From JAVBQL01 sp031549085 (GTDB taxonomy: Bacteria; Spirochaetota; GWE2-31-10; MWDO01), in contig JAVBQL010000006.1 of assembly GCA_031549085.1 (NCBI GenBank), positions 79,187 to 143,186 of the forward strand: DNA of 64,000 nucleotides. Direction: 5' to 3'. Numbering within the stretch: the first letter of the stretch is position 1; every line of letters begins with the position of its first letter. The position numbers were made by a program, and so were the translations under genes. The notes beneath the pieces were generated by a model. That model saw only the letters and a list, made by a program, of their open reading frames with translations, searched no databases and had not been told where the DNA came from. This document shows, piece after piece, positions 33,189 through 41,687 of the stretch.

Positions 33189-34097
33189 ATGAATAACTAT
33201 TCTGTTATTATTCTAGGTCCTACTGCGAGCGGAAAAACGGCTCTATCTTTAGAATTGGCCTCCTTTGGCGGAGAGATAATATCTGTTGATTCAAGACAGG
33301 TCTATAAGTATATGGATATTGGGACAGCAAAGCCCTCCAAAGAGGAGCTCTTAAAAGTTCCACACCATCTTATCTCTATTGTAGAACCTGATGAGAAATT
33401 TACTGCTGGTCTCTTTAAAAGAGAGAGTGAAAAGCTTATCAATGCTCTCTATCAAAAAAACAAAATTCCATTTTTAGTTGGTGGTACCGGTCTCTATTTT
33501 AATTCAATATTATATGGGCTCTCCTCAATCCCCGTTGTTCCTAACGAAATTAGGAGTTTTGTAGATAGAAAAATAGAATTAAGAGGATTGGAGAGAGTAT
33601 ACAATATATTAGAAAAAATAGATTCTACCTATGCAAATAAAATTCATAAAAATGACAAACAGAGAATCTCAAGAGCTATTGAGGTCTTCTATTTCACAAA
33701 AAAACCATTCTCATCTTTTTTTAATGAGAGACCAAACAATAATTTTCAGTTTATAAAGATAGGTATAAATATGGAGAGAGAGCTGCTCTATAAAAGAGTA
33801 GATCTTAGAGTCGATCAAATGATTAAAGATGGACTTATAGATGAAACAGAGAACCTTTTAAAAATGGGATATAAAAAAGATTCTCCCGGAATGAAAACTA
33901 TTGGTTATTCTGAAATTGTTGACTATCTTGAAAATAGGACATCAAAAGATGAGGCAATAGAACTTATTAAAAGAAATACAAGACATTATGCAAAAAGACA
34001 AGTCACTTGGTTTAAAAAAATAGATGGAATTTACTGGTTTAATAGTGATGAACATGAAAAAATAAAAAAAATAATCAATGAAAAAATATTTTTTTAG
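33189..34097 (+). CDS. miaA: tRNA dimethylallyltransferase
   Basis: MiaA adds a dimethylallyl group to A37 of tRNAs reading codons that begin with U. The 302-residue protein has the P-loop GPTASGKTALSLEL at 10-23, VDSRQVYKYMDIGTAKPS with the catalytic Asp, VGGTGLYFNSIL, and the C-terminal TRHYAKRQVTWFK that contacts tRNA. It is the last gene of the yicC-remA-gmk-rpoZ-miaA operon, 48 bp after rpoZ. The substrate DMAPP comes from the MEP pathway, several of whose genes (ispD, ispF, dxr) also lie in this window. Confidence 0.96.
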   Translation: MNNYSVIILGPTASGKTALSLELASFGGEIISVDSRQVYKYMDIGTAKPSKEELLKVPHHLISIVEPDEKFTAGLFKRESEKLINALYQKNKIPFLVGGTGLYFNSILYGLSSIPVVPNEIRSFVDRKIELRGLERVYNILEKIDSTYANKIHKNDKQRISRAIEVFYFTKKPFSSFFNERPNNNFQFIKIGINMERELLYKRVDLRVDQMIKDGLIDETENLLKMGYKKDSPGMKTIGYSEIVDYLENRTSKDEAIELIKRNTRHYAKRQVTWFKKIDGIYWFNSDEHEKIKKIINEKIFF

Positions 34098-34197
34098 AGT
34101 TTTTATATAAAATTTGATTTGTTGCTGATTTTCAAGTATAATATGGTATATACTATATTAATAGCAGTATATTATAATATATTTTAGTGGAGTTTTT

Positions 34198-35961
34198 ATG
34201 AAATTTAAAAATAGTGTTTTATTTGTTCTTGTGTTCTCTCTATTTTTCATTTTTTCTTGTGAGCCAGAGGGAAATAAAGAGAGTGGTGGAGTTGAGGATG
34301 AGAATGATGCACCCGGTACTGGTATTATTGTAGATCCACCGACATCTAGAGTAAAAACAGATGATTGGAGAGATGAAATAATATATTTCATTATGACAGA
34401 TAGATTTAAAGATGGTGATACAAGTAATAACCCAGCAGGTTTTACTGATAGAAGTAAGATACACTACTACCATGGTGGAGACTTGCAAGGTATAATGGCT
34501 CAAGTTGATTATATAAGAAAGGTTGGTGCTACGGCTATTTGGATAACTCCGGTTGTATCAAATATTATAGAGGATAACCAATATGCAGCATATCATGGCT
34601 ATTGGGCTTGGGATATGAGCACTGTTAATGAGAATCTTGCTCCTGGCAGTATGAAAGACAACACTACAGATAGATTTAACTATTATAAATCTTTTGTTGA
34701 TACAATGCATGACAATGGAATTTTAGTTATTCAGGATGTTGTAGTTAATCATATGGGTAATATTGTAGGGTATGGTTCTCCTGCACCAGATTTTTGGGAT
34801 CCACCATACAGTAGTACAGGCTATCCAAGAATGTTTGTTGAGACTAAATATCCGCCTGCAACAGCTGGAAACGAGTGGGTTACAACAGGAAGAAGGACTA
34901 TCCCACCTGCTCCATTTAATGATTTGACTTTTTACCATAATAGAGGAAAAATAGGAAACTATGACAACGCTACACAAGCTGTCTATGGTGATATGGCGGG
35001 GTTGGATGATATTGCAACAGATCTTCCTGCTGTTAGAACAGCCTTAATTGATATATATACTAAATGGATGGAAGCTGGTATTGATGGTTTTAGATTGGAT
35101 ACTGTAAAACATGTTGAATCCTCTTTTTGGGATGAATTTAGTCTAGCAATGAGAGTAAATGCTCAAGCTGATAGCAAAAAGTTTATACAGTTTGGAGAGG
35201 CATTGATAGGAGATCATTCACAAACCGCACAATATGTTTCTGGAAATAGACTTGACTCTCTTCTTAATTTTGATCTATTTTATAAAATAAGAACTGTTTT
35301 CGCACAAGGTGGAGCAACAAGCAAACTTACAGATGAGTTATCAAACAGATCTTCACTCCGCAATATAGGAATTGGCAGTGGAGGTGCTGAAATTAGTGCC
35401 CAAGAGGGGGTTATTAACTTTGTTGATAACCATGATGATAAGAGATTTCTTTCTTCTGTATCTGCTGGTAATGGAGAGCTTAGGTTGAGAAATGCTCTTA
35501 TGTATTTGATGACGACACAAGGTATTCCTTGTATCTACTATAACACAGAAAATGATGTTTTAGGTGCAGATAATGATTTGGGAAGAGTTGATATGCCTAA
35601 TTTTAAAACATCAGGAAAACCAACTCTTACATTGATAAATAAACTTTCTACGATTAGAAAGGATAATATCGCTTTAAGAAGGGGTGATATAGTTAAACTT
35701 AAAGATTCAACAGGTGCAGGAATATTTGCTTTTGGACGTGGGTATGTTGATGCAGTTCCAGCAAATAATCAAAATATGATTGTGGCTATAAATACATCAG
35801 CTGCTCAAATAACTGAAAATATTGCTGTTAGTACATATGCTAGTGATGGAGATGTTTTAGAAGATATATTTAGTGATGCTAAAACAGCTGTTACAGTCTC
35901 TTCTGGAGAGATAACTGCAACTATACCAGCATTTGGTGTGTGTATATTCAAAAAACAATAG
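34198..35961 (+). CDS. alpha-amylase family (GH13) lipoprotein
   Basis: The protein begins with a lipoprotein signal ending FFIFSC, cysteine at residue 21, then a flexible acidic linker. The GH13 catalytic barrel follows: region I DVVVNH (180-185), nucleophile Asp301 in GFRLDTVKH, acid/base Glu334 in FGEAL, and Asp413 in DNHDD. It ends in a beta-sandwich domain with Ala/Val-rich strands. Length (587 aa) and architecture resemble cyclomaltodextrinase- or CGTase-like periplasmic amylases. It should be anchored to a membrane and degrade alpha-glucans. It is followed by a strong terminator and is monocistronic. It differs from the exported GH13 at 21.5 kb in anchoring and in having an intact region I. 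Confidence 0.9.
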   Translation: MKFKNSVLFVLVFSLFFIFSCEPEGNKESGGVEDENDAPGTGIIVDPPTSRVKTDDWRDEIIYFIMTDRFKDGDTSNNPAGFTDRSKIHYYHGGDLQGIMAQVDYIRKVGATAIWITPVVSNIIEDNQYAAYHGYWAWDMSTVNENLAPGSMKDNTTDRFNYYKSFVDTMHDNGILVIQDVVVNHMGNIVGYGSPAPDFWDPPYSSTGYPRMFVETKYPPATAGNEWVTTGRRTIPPAPFNDLTFYHNRGKIGNYDNATQAVYGDMAGLDDIATDLPAVRTALIDIYTKWMEAGIDGFRLDTVKHVESSFWDEFSLAMRVNAQADSKKFIQFGEALIGDHSQTAQYVSGNRLDSLLNFDLFYKIRTVFAQGGATSKLTDELSNRSSLRNIGIGSGGAEISAQEGVINFVDNHDDKRFLSSVSAGNGELRLRNALMYLMTTQGIPCIYYNTENDVLGADNDLGRVDMPNFKTSGKPTLTLINKLSTIRKDNIALRRGDIVKLKDSTGAGIFAFGRGYVDAVPANNQNMIVAINTSAAQITENIAVSTYASDGDVLEDIFSDAKTAVTVSSGEITATIPAFGVCIFKKQ

Positions 35962-35982
35962 TGTATATTCTATATATTAAGG

Positions 35983-36016
35983 AAAGTTGGTAAGTTTTAA
36001 TACTTACCAACTTTTT
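35983..36016 (+). terminator. Rho-independent terminator after the GH13 lipoprotein gene
   Basis: AAAGTTGGTAAGT and ACTTACCAACTTT are perfect inverted repeats around a short loop and are followed by TTATTT. The hairpin begins 22 bp after the stop codon. Confidence 0.85.
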
Positions 36017-36152
36017 ATTTCTAAATTACTTTTGTGTCAAGTTATTAAAAGAGCCTATTTTTAAATTGAATTTTGGCTCTTATTATGATATAGTGGAATT
36101 TCCTAATTTAATCTATGTATTGTGAATTAATTTATTCTTTAAGGATTTTTTT

Positions 36153-37457
36153 ATGAAAATACTTTTTGTATACCCAAAATTTAGAAAATATTTAGAGACA
36201 AATCCTGAAATATTGAAGGCTATAGATTTTCCTCTCTATGCAGGATTTAAATCCTCACCTTCATTGGGTATCCCTATTCTTGCAGCATTGACTCCAAAAG
36301 AGCATGAGATATTTTTTGCTGATGGCAATTTAGAAGAGATTCCATATGATACACATTTTGATCTTGTCTCTATTAACTGTTTTACACCACAAGCAAGATA
36401 CGCCTATGAGGTAGGTGATAAATTTAGAGAGAGAGGTATATTGACTGTAATGGGTGGAATTCACGCCAGCAACTTGCCTGAGGACTGTAAAAAACATGTT
36501 GATGCTGTTGCAATAGGTGAAGGAGAGATGCTTTGGCCTGAAATATTGGAAGATGCTAAAAAAGGTAAATTGAAACCATTCTACAAAACAGACAAGCTTT
36601 TTGATTTAGCAAATTATCCTATGCCAAATAGGGAGATATATAAGCATAAAGTTGGATATGATTGGAAACCGCTTCTTATACAGTGTTTTAGAGGATGTGG
36701 GTTTACATGTGCCTACTGTGCAATCCCTTGTGCACACGGCTCACAACTTAGAATGAGGCCAGTAAAATCAGTTATAAATGAGATAGAGAATAACCTTGAT
36801 TTAGAGGGGCTCTTTATTGCAGATGATCAGCTTCTGCTTCCAAATCCTGAAATTGAAAAATATGCTTTTGAGTTTTTTACAGCGTTTAAATCTGTTGGTT
36901 ATAAAGATAAGGTTTTCCTTAACTGCTCTGCACTAATGAACCAAAATGAAAAATTATTAAAACTAGTTAAGGAGTCAGGTGTTGATTCTGTATACCTTGT
37001 TATGGGTTTTGATCCTGTCAGTGTAAAGGCAGTCTCATTTAACAAACCAAAAGAGGCAGAAAAGAATATTAAACTGCTTCGTGATGCTGGAATAGACATA
37101 TTTGCATCTGTTGGTGTTGGTCTTGATGTCGATAGCAAAGACGTTTTTGATAGACATATTGAGTTTTTAGCTAGAAATGATATAAGGCATGTTGAGTTTT
37201 GGATATTGACACCATTTCCTGGAACTCCAGCGTGGAAATCTCTAAATGAGAAGGGAAGAATAATAACTACAGATTTTGATCTCTACAATGGAGCGCACAC
37301 AGTATTTGAACCTAAAAAGATGAGTAGAAAAGAGTTGGATGATGGATTTATATATTTATGGAAGGAGTTTTTCTCAAGATTTCCTTTAGAACCAGCTGAA
37401 GCTGCAAAATATTATAATATGACAGAGGAATATCTAAAAAAACATAATCTAAATTAG
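36153..37457 (+). CDS. B12-binding-domain radical SAM protein
   Basis: Residues 1-150 match the cobalamin-binding-like fold seen before radical SAM domains (LFVYPKF, SLGIPILAALTPKEHEI, GEGEMLWPEIL), but the DxHxxG cobalamin ligand is not seen, so B12 binding is doubtful. The radical SAM cluster motif is C182-x3-C186-x2-C189 (CGFTCAYC), followed by IADDQLLLPNPEI and VYLVMGFDP typical of the family. The reaction is unknown; relatives act as methyltransferases or in hopanoid, bacteriochlorophyll and natural-product pathways. It stands alone after a strong terminator, 37 bp before a regulator gene. AAGGATTTTTTT precedes the ATG. Confidence 0.85.
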   Translation: MKILFVYPKFRKYLETNPEILKAIDFPLYAGFKSSPSLGIPILAALTPKEHEIFFADGNLEEIPYDTHFDLVSINCFTPQARYAYEVGDKFRERGILTVMGGIHASNLPEDCKKHVDAVAIGEGEMLWPEILEDAKKGKLKPFYKTDKLFDLANYPMPNREIYKHKVGYDWKPLLIQCFRGCGFTCAYCAIPCAHGSQLRMRPVKSVINEIENNLDLEGLFIADDQLLLPNPEIEKYAFEFFTAFKSVGYKDKVFLNCSALMNQNEKLLKLVKESGVDSVYLVMGFDPVSVKAVSFNKPKEAEKNIKLLRDAGIDIFASVGVGLDVDSKDVFDRHIEFLARNDIRHVEFWILTPFPGTPAWKSLNEKGRIITTDFDLYNGAHTVFEPKKMSRKELDDGFIYLWKEFFSRFPLEPAEAAKYYNMTEEYLKKHNLN

Positions 37458-37494
37458 ATAATCTTCATTATTAAGGGGGTTTATCAAGTTCTTT

Positions 37495-38799
37495 ATGGGT
37501 ATAAGAATTGGGCTTTTGTCATCAAATAACAAATTACTCGATAGTTTAGAGAACTATATAGATGGTTTTGTTAAAAAGAAAATAAAAGATCAATTTTTTG
37601 AAATAAAAAAACTTAATAAAATTAGCTCTGCAATTGAATATCTTAATGTAGAGTTCCCCGACTTTATCTTTATTGACTATGATGATAAAAAACTGAAATA
37701 TCAACGTATTTTCTCTCTAATAAATAGAGACCCATGGTTTTACAGAACGGGCTTTATAATTTTAACAAACATTAATAACATAAAGCAAATGCTTAATTTA
37801 TCAACAACTTTTTTAAATCTTGTCTGCTTTTTGGATACCGCTAATTTAGAGTTTCAACTACATAAAATTTTTTATACTATTTTTAAAAAAGATTCTGAAT
37901 TGCCAAAAGATATAGTTTTTGATAACTCAAATAGAAGTGGACATTTCATAATTGATAATGATCCGACTATTGCTATAAAATATGTGAACTATATTATAAA
38001 CTTGCTTATAATTGGTGGAGAGATAAACACTCAAAAGGCCAATTCTCTAAGGCTCGTACTAAATGAACTTGTAATAAATGCTATTGAACATGGCAATTGT
38101 GACATTCAATATGAAGAGAAGATGAATTTTATAAAGTCTGGCGGCAATATGTCAGATCTTATATGTCAAAAAAATATGGACCCTCAAATTGCAAAAAAGA
38201 AGGTTACATTGGAGTACTACCTAAAGCCTAAATCAGTAATATTTTCTGTTAAAGATGAAGGGAAAGGCTTCAAACTTGATAATAATCTTGATGATTTAGT
38301 TGAAGATGATACTCCAAGAGCATATGGATTTGGAATATATATAGCTAAAATATATATTCCAAATCTCAAATATAATGCGAAGGGAAATATTGCAACTTTA
38401 GAGATAGAGTTGGATAGAAAGGTCAGAATGATACCTATAGGTTTCTTAAATAAAAAAGAGATTGCAGTTAAAGAGGGTGAATTGATAATCGATACTGATA
38501 GAGTAGAAGAACAGAAGATATACTATATAATATCTGGCAGATATAGAGCAATTATTGATGAGAAGCTTGTATATGAGTATACACATCAAGATGGTTTTAT
38601 TGGTGATCTATTTTTCTTAAGAGGTAGAAAGTCTGGTGGTAGACTATCAGTAGAGGTTGTTTCTGACGGAGAGCTTATAGAACTAACTAGGGATCAATTT
38701 ATTAAGGTTATGAGTAAGCATCCATATTATCTATCTTTTCTTTTAAAGAGCATTTCAAAAAAGCTTGATATGCTTAATTCAAAGTCACTATTCTATTGA
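37495..38799 (+). CDS. receiver-like / HATPase (RsbW-type) / cNMP-binding regulator
   Basis: The 434-residue protein has three parts. Residues 1-130 resemble a degenerate response-regulator receiver (GIRIGLLSSNNKLLDSL, then PDFIFIDYDD with possible phosphoacceptor Asp). Residues 150-310 are a GHKL ATPase with N box RLVLNELVINAIEHGN and G1 DEGKGF, then AYGFGIYIAKIY, like anti-sigma kinase RsbW/SpoIIAB and no histidine-phosphotransfer domain. Residues 320-430 look like a cyclic-nucleotide-binding domain (IYYIISGRYRA, GFIGDLFFLRG). It may act as an anti-sigma-type switch or a stress regulator. No sigma or antagonist gene is adjacent. AAGGGGG lies rather far upstream of the ATG. Confidence 0.7.
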   Translation: MGIRIGLLSSNNKLLDSLENYIDGFVKKKIKDQFFEIKKLNKISSAIEYLNVEFPDFIFIDYDDKKLKYQRIFSLINRDPWFYRTGFIILTNINNIKQMLNLSTTFLNLVCFLDTANLEFQLHKIFYTIFKKDSELPKDIVFDNSNRSGHFIIDNDPTIAIKYVNYIINLLIIGGEINTQKANSLRLVLNELVINAIEHGNCDIQYEEKMNFIKSGGNMSDLICQKNMDPQIAKKKVTLEYYLKPKSVIFSVKDEGKGFKLDNNLDDLVEDDTPRAYGFGIYIAKIYIPNLKYNAKGNIATLEIELDRKVRMIPIGFLNKKEIAVKEGELIIDTDRVEEQKIYYIISGRYRAIIDEKLVYEYTHQDGFIGDLFFLRGRKSGGRLSVEVVSDGELIELTRDQFIKVMSKHPYYLSFLLKSISKKLDMLNSKSLFY

Positions 38800-39395
38800 T
38801 TTGACTGTTTCATAAATTCTTCTATCTTTTTTAACTTATCCTCTATTCCTTTTAATCTCATAGATATTATAAGGTCATAGTCATAATCATACAATTTTTT
38901 CTCTATCTCGTAGTTAAGATCCTCAATCTGCTCCCAGCCAATATGCAAATTTTGATCATATGTAAACTTTGACCATTTTTTTGTCTCGTTCCAATAGTAC
39001 TGAGCGATCTCATATCTCGATTTTGCTATTTCAAAACTCTCTTTCAATGATTCTGCCCACTCCATATTGTAGAAGACAACATCCCTCTTATCATACTCCC
39101 AGCCCCAATCTACATACTCTTTTGTTAAGAGGTAGTGTATATGGAATCTCAAGAGGCTCTTATATTTTACATATTCTGGCCATGTATTTGTTACAACTAT
39201 GGCTTGACTTGGATGTATATTTGGAAGTTTGAGAGAGTTTTCAAGCCAGAATATATTTCTTTTATGCTCTGTATGGGTCATATGGAGATTGTTTTCATAT
39301 AATGAATATATTTGTTCTATAAATATCATCTTTGTAGGCTTTGAAAAGATTGGAATTGTTAGAAATATAGATATTATAATAAAATATTTTTTCAT
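38793..39395 (-). CDS. exported protein of unknown function
   Basis: The 200-residue protein has a signal peptide (KKYFIIISIFLTIPIFS). The mature part is largely helical, rich in Trp, Tyr, Glu and Lys, with conserved-looking segments NLHMTHTEHKRNIFWLEN and DWGWEYDKRDVVFYNMEWAE and a coiled-coil-like C-terminus (IEDKLKKIEEF). I do not recognise the family. It is convergent with the preceding regulator gene and overlaps its 3' end by 7 bp tail to tail. There is no other gene in its unit. The high aromatic content suggests a structured periplasmic protein rather than a spurious frame. Confidence 0.6.
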   Translation of the reverse strand: MKKYFIIISIFLTIPIFSKPTKMIFIEQIYSLYENNLHMTHTEHKRNIFWLENSLKLPNIHPSQAIVVTNTWPEYVKYKSLLRFHIHYLLTKEYVDWGWEYDKRDVVFYNMEWAESLKESFEIAKSRYEIAQYYWNETKKWSKFTYDQNLHIGWEQIEDLNYEIEKKLYDYDYDLIISMRLKGIEDKLKKIEEFMKQSNQ

Positions 39396-39532
39396 CTATT
39401 TAACCATCTTAAAAAACTAATATTTTTTATACTATAAATATAATATATTACTATGAAATTTCGGTTTTTAAACTCAAAAAACTTATTTTATTTTTAATTA
39501 AAACATTAATTCGATATAAACTCTCAAATTTA

Positions 39533-39687
39533 GTTTAGACTACAGAATATGCTATACAATAAAGTTTTTTGTATTAATTGCAAAAGCAATTTCTAACAAA
39601 AAGCGACTTGTATAGCATATTCTGTAGTCTAAACCTTATTTTTCAGTTTTTTACCCCCTCTTTTTGAAAAGGGGGGAAGGGGGATTA
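39533..39687. repeat. perfect palindrome with G-rich box before the tRNA nucleotidyltransferase gene
   Basis: Arms of 27 bases at 39533-39559 and 39608-39634 are exact complements, beginning GTTTAGACTACAGAATATGC and ending with its complement. The 48-base centre holds AAGTTTTTTGTATTAATTGC and AAAGCAATTTCTAACAAAAA. A box TTTTTGAAAAGGGGGGAAGG continuing GGGATTAG follows at about 39660-39687. It belongs to the same architectural class as the elements at 14.7, 15.2, 18.1, 25.7 and 30.2 kb. Confidence 0.85.
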
Positions 39688-39834
39688 GAAAATCATCAAA
39701 TTCACATTTAATTAAAAGCTAGTTTGACAAATTTTAATTCTTTTAGTATAGTCCTTGAAAGGTTTTATTTTTTTAAAAGAAACTTTAATCTAAAAAGATA
39801 TGGTTTATCCTTCCTTGGAATTAAAAATATAGAT

Positions 39835-41283
39835 ATGTATAAAATAAAATTAAACAAAAATGTAGAGAAGCTATCTTCAATATTTTATAAAAATGGTTAT
39901 AAGATATTTTTAGTTGGCGGTTCAATTAGAGACTCTCTTCTAAAAAATGAAATTAATGACTTTGATTTTGCAACAGATGCCACTCCAGAAGAGATGATTG
40001 CTATCTTTCCTAATGTTATCCCTGTTGGAATTGAGCATGGAACTGTTATGATTCTACTTAATGGTGAGAGTTTTGAGGTTACAACTTTTAGAACTGATGG
40101 TAAATACTCCGATTTTAGAAGACCTGATAGTGTTAACTTTGTAAAATCAATAGATGAGGATTTAAAGAGACGCGATTTTACAATCAATGGTTTTGCCTAT
40201 GATATTGTTAATAAAAAGCTTATAGATAATTTTGATGGCATATCAGATTTAAAAAATGGAAAGATAAGGGCAATTGGTGATCCATTGGAACGTTTTAATG
40301 AGGATCCTCTTCGAATGATTAGGGCGTGCCGCTTTGCATCAAAGCTCTCATTTGAGATAGATCAAGATACCCTTGATGGAATTACAGTTTTAGCCTATCT
40401 TATAAAAAATATCTCTCCCGAGAGAATAAGAGATGAGTTAATTAAGATAATGGAGAGTGATAAGCCATCAATTGCCCTTGAATATTTAAGAGTTACAGGC
40501 TTAATGAAGATAATCTTGCCTGAGCTATTAGAGGGATATGGTGTCAATCAAAATAAGTTTCACAAGTTTGATGTCTATTATCATAACATATATAGCTGTG
40601 ATGCTGCACCAAAAGATGACTATGCAATCCGTTTGGCAGCACTCTTTCACGATATTGCAAAACCTATTACAAAAAAGGGTAAGCAAGATGAGAGAGAGGA
40701 GAATAATGATGAGGAGACTGAAAATCCATTAAATCAAGAGAACTCTTTTTATAATCATGAGATAGTTGGTGCTAAAGTGTCTTATAGGATTCTAAAAAGG
40801 CTCAAGTTCAGCAATGATGATATAAAAAAGATTACTCACTTGGTAAAATATCATATGTTTTACTACACAGATGAGTGGACTGATGGGGCTGTTAGGCGTT
40901 TTATAAGGAATGTTGGCGTAGAAAATATGGAAGATCTCTTTATTTTGAGAAATGCCGATCGTGTTGGAAATGGAACTAAACAGGGAGAGTCAAAACATTT
41001 TTTGGATTTCAAAGATAGAATAAAAGCGATAATAGATGAAGATGCGGCCTTTAAAATTACAGATTTAAATATAGATGGCAATGATATAATGTCATCACTA
41101 AAAATAAAATCAGGTCCGCTTATTGGAGAGATATTAAACTATCTTTTAGAATTGGTACTTGATAACCCAGAATATAATAACAGGGAGAAGCTTCTCTCTC
41201 TTGCAATTGACTATTACAACAAAAAGAGTGAATATTCACAGTCCCAATATGGTGAGCTCCCACAAAATCTAGGTAAATTTTAA
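39835..41283 (+). CDS. cca: CCA tRNA nucleotidyltransferase / poly(A) polymerase family with HD domain
   Basis: The enzyme matures or repairs the CCA end of tRNA. The nucleotidyltransferase core begins with LVGGSIRDSLLKNEINDFDF, with the metal-binding Asp pair in DFDF, then RRDFTINGFAYD and the RNA-binding RMIRACRFASKL. An HD motif follows in ALFHDIAKP. I chose ATG 39835 because homology starts a few residues after it; a TTG at 39724 is in frame but adds 37 unusual residues. Neither has a clear ribosome-binding site. An acidic insert (about residues 320-335, Glu/Asn-rich) sits beside the HD motif. CCA-adding and poly(A) activity cannot be told apart by sequence here. Confidence 0.85.
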   Translation: MYKIKLNKNVEKLSSIFYKNGYKIFLVGGSIRDSLLKNEINDFDFATDATPEEMIAIFPNVIPVGIEHGTVMILLNGESFEVTTFRTDGKYSDFRRPDSVNFVKSIDEDLKRRDFTINGFAYDIVNKKLIDNFDGISDLKNGKIRAIGDPLERFNEDPLRMIRACRFASKLSFEIDQDTLDGITVLAYLIKNISPERIRDELIKIMESDKPSIALEYLRVTGLMKIILPELLEGYGVNQNKFHKFDVYYHNIYSCDAAPKDDYAIRLAALFHDIAKPITKKGKQDEREENNDEETENPLNQENSFYNHEIVGAKVSYRILKRLKFSNDDIKKITHLVKYHMFYYTDEWTDGAVRRFIRNVGVENMEDLFILRNADRVGNGTKQGESKHFLDFKDRIKAIIDEDAAFKITDLNIDGNDIMSSLKIKSGPLIGEILNYLLELVLDNPEYNNREKLLSLAIDYYNKKSEYSQSQYGELPQNLGKF

Positions 41284-41377
41284 AATTTTTAAATTAAAAA
41301 TGAAATTTTATTTGATATAACTCTTTCAAAACTAACTAGATTTAAGAAATTCCACTATTCTTTAACTTGATTATTTG

Positions 41378-41585
41378 TTAAGGTGTCAAAAACAGAGCTT
41401 TTTTGTATATTTTGTGAAATAAAATCGAAAAAAAAGCGATTTTTAGATCTATTAACAAAGATATCAGTTATAATTGGATATTTTGTCAATTAAAATCAGA
41501 AACATAGTACTTTTTTATACAAAACATTTGTCAAAAAGGACGTGGCTATAAAAAAAGCTTTTTGAAAATGGGGCAGGGGGATTAG
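41378..41585. repeat. second-family repeat (copy B) ending in a G-rich box
   Basis: From 41378 the order of blocks is GTTAAGGTGTCAAAAACAGA, AATTGGATATTTTGTCAATT, TTTTTTATACAAAACATTTG, then TCAAAAAGGACGTGGCTATA and AAAAAAGC. Copy A is at 23341-23475. The box TTTTTGAAAATGGGGCAGGG at about 41561-41583, continuing GGATTAG, is almost the same as the box at 39660-39687. The 404-bp gap between cca and hisS otherwise shows only AT-rich sequence; I see no T-box leader for hisS. Confidence 0.55.
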
Positions 41586-41687
41586 TTTAGAAAAGAGCCT
41601 AAGTTTTTTATTCAATTTTAAGAAACTTAAGTTCGATATCTCATATATACAAAACAGATCTTAAAGAAAGGCAAAGTAACATAGAAT

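Noticed and set aside
36030..36110. Short similarity (TAGTGGAATTTC, AAAAGAGCCTA) between the gap before the radical SAM gene and the gaps around 41.3 and 41.6 kb
   Set aside because: Matches are about 11-12 bases in AT-rich DNA and not in a consistent order, so they may be chance.
41284..41687. T-box leader before hisS
   Set aside because: No T-box consensus or terminator/antiterminator pair was seen; the gap is explained by an AT-rich repeat copy.
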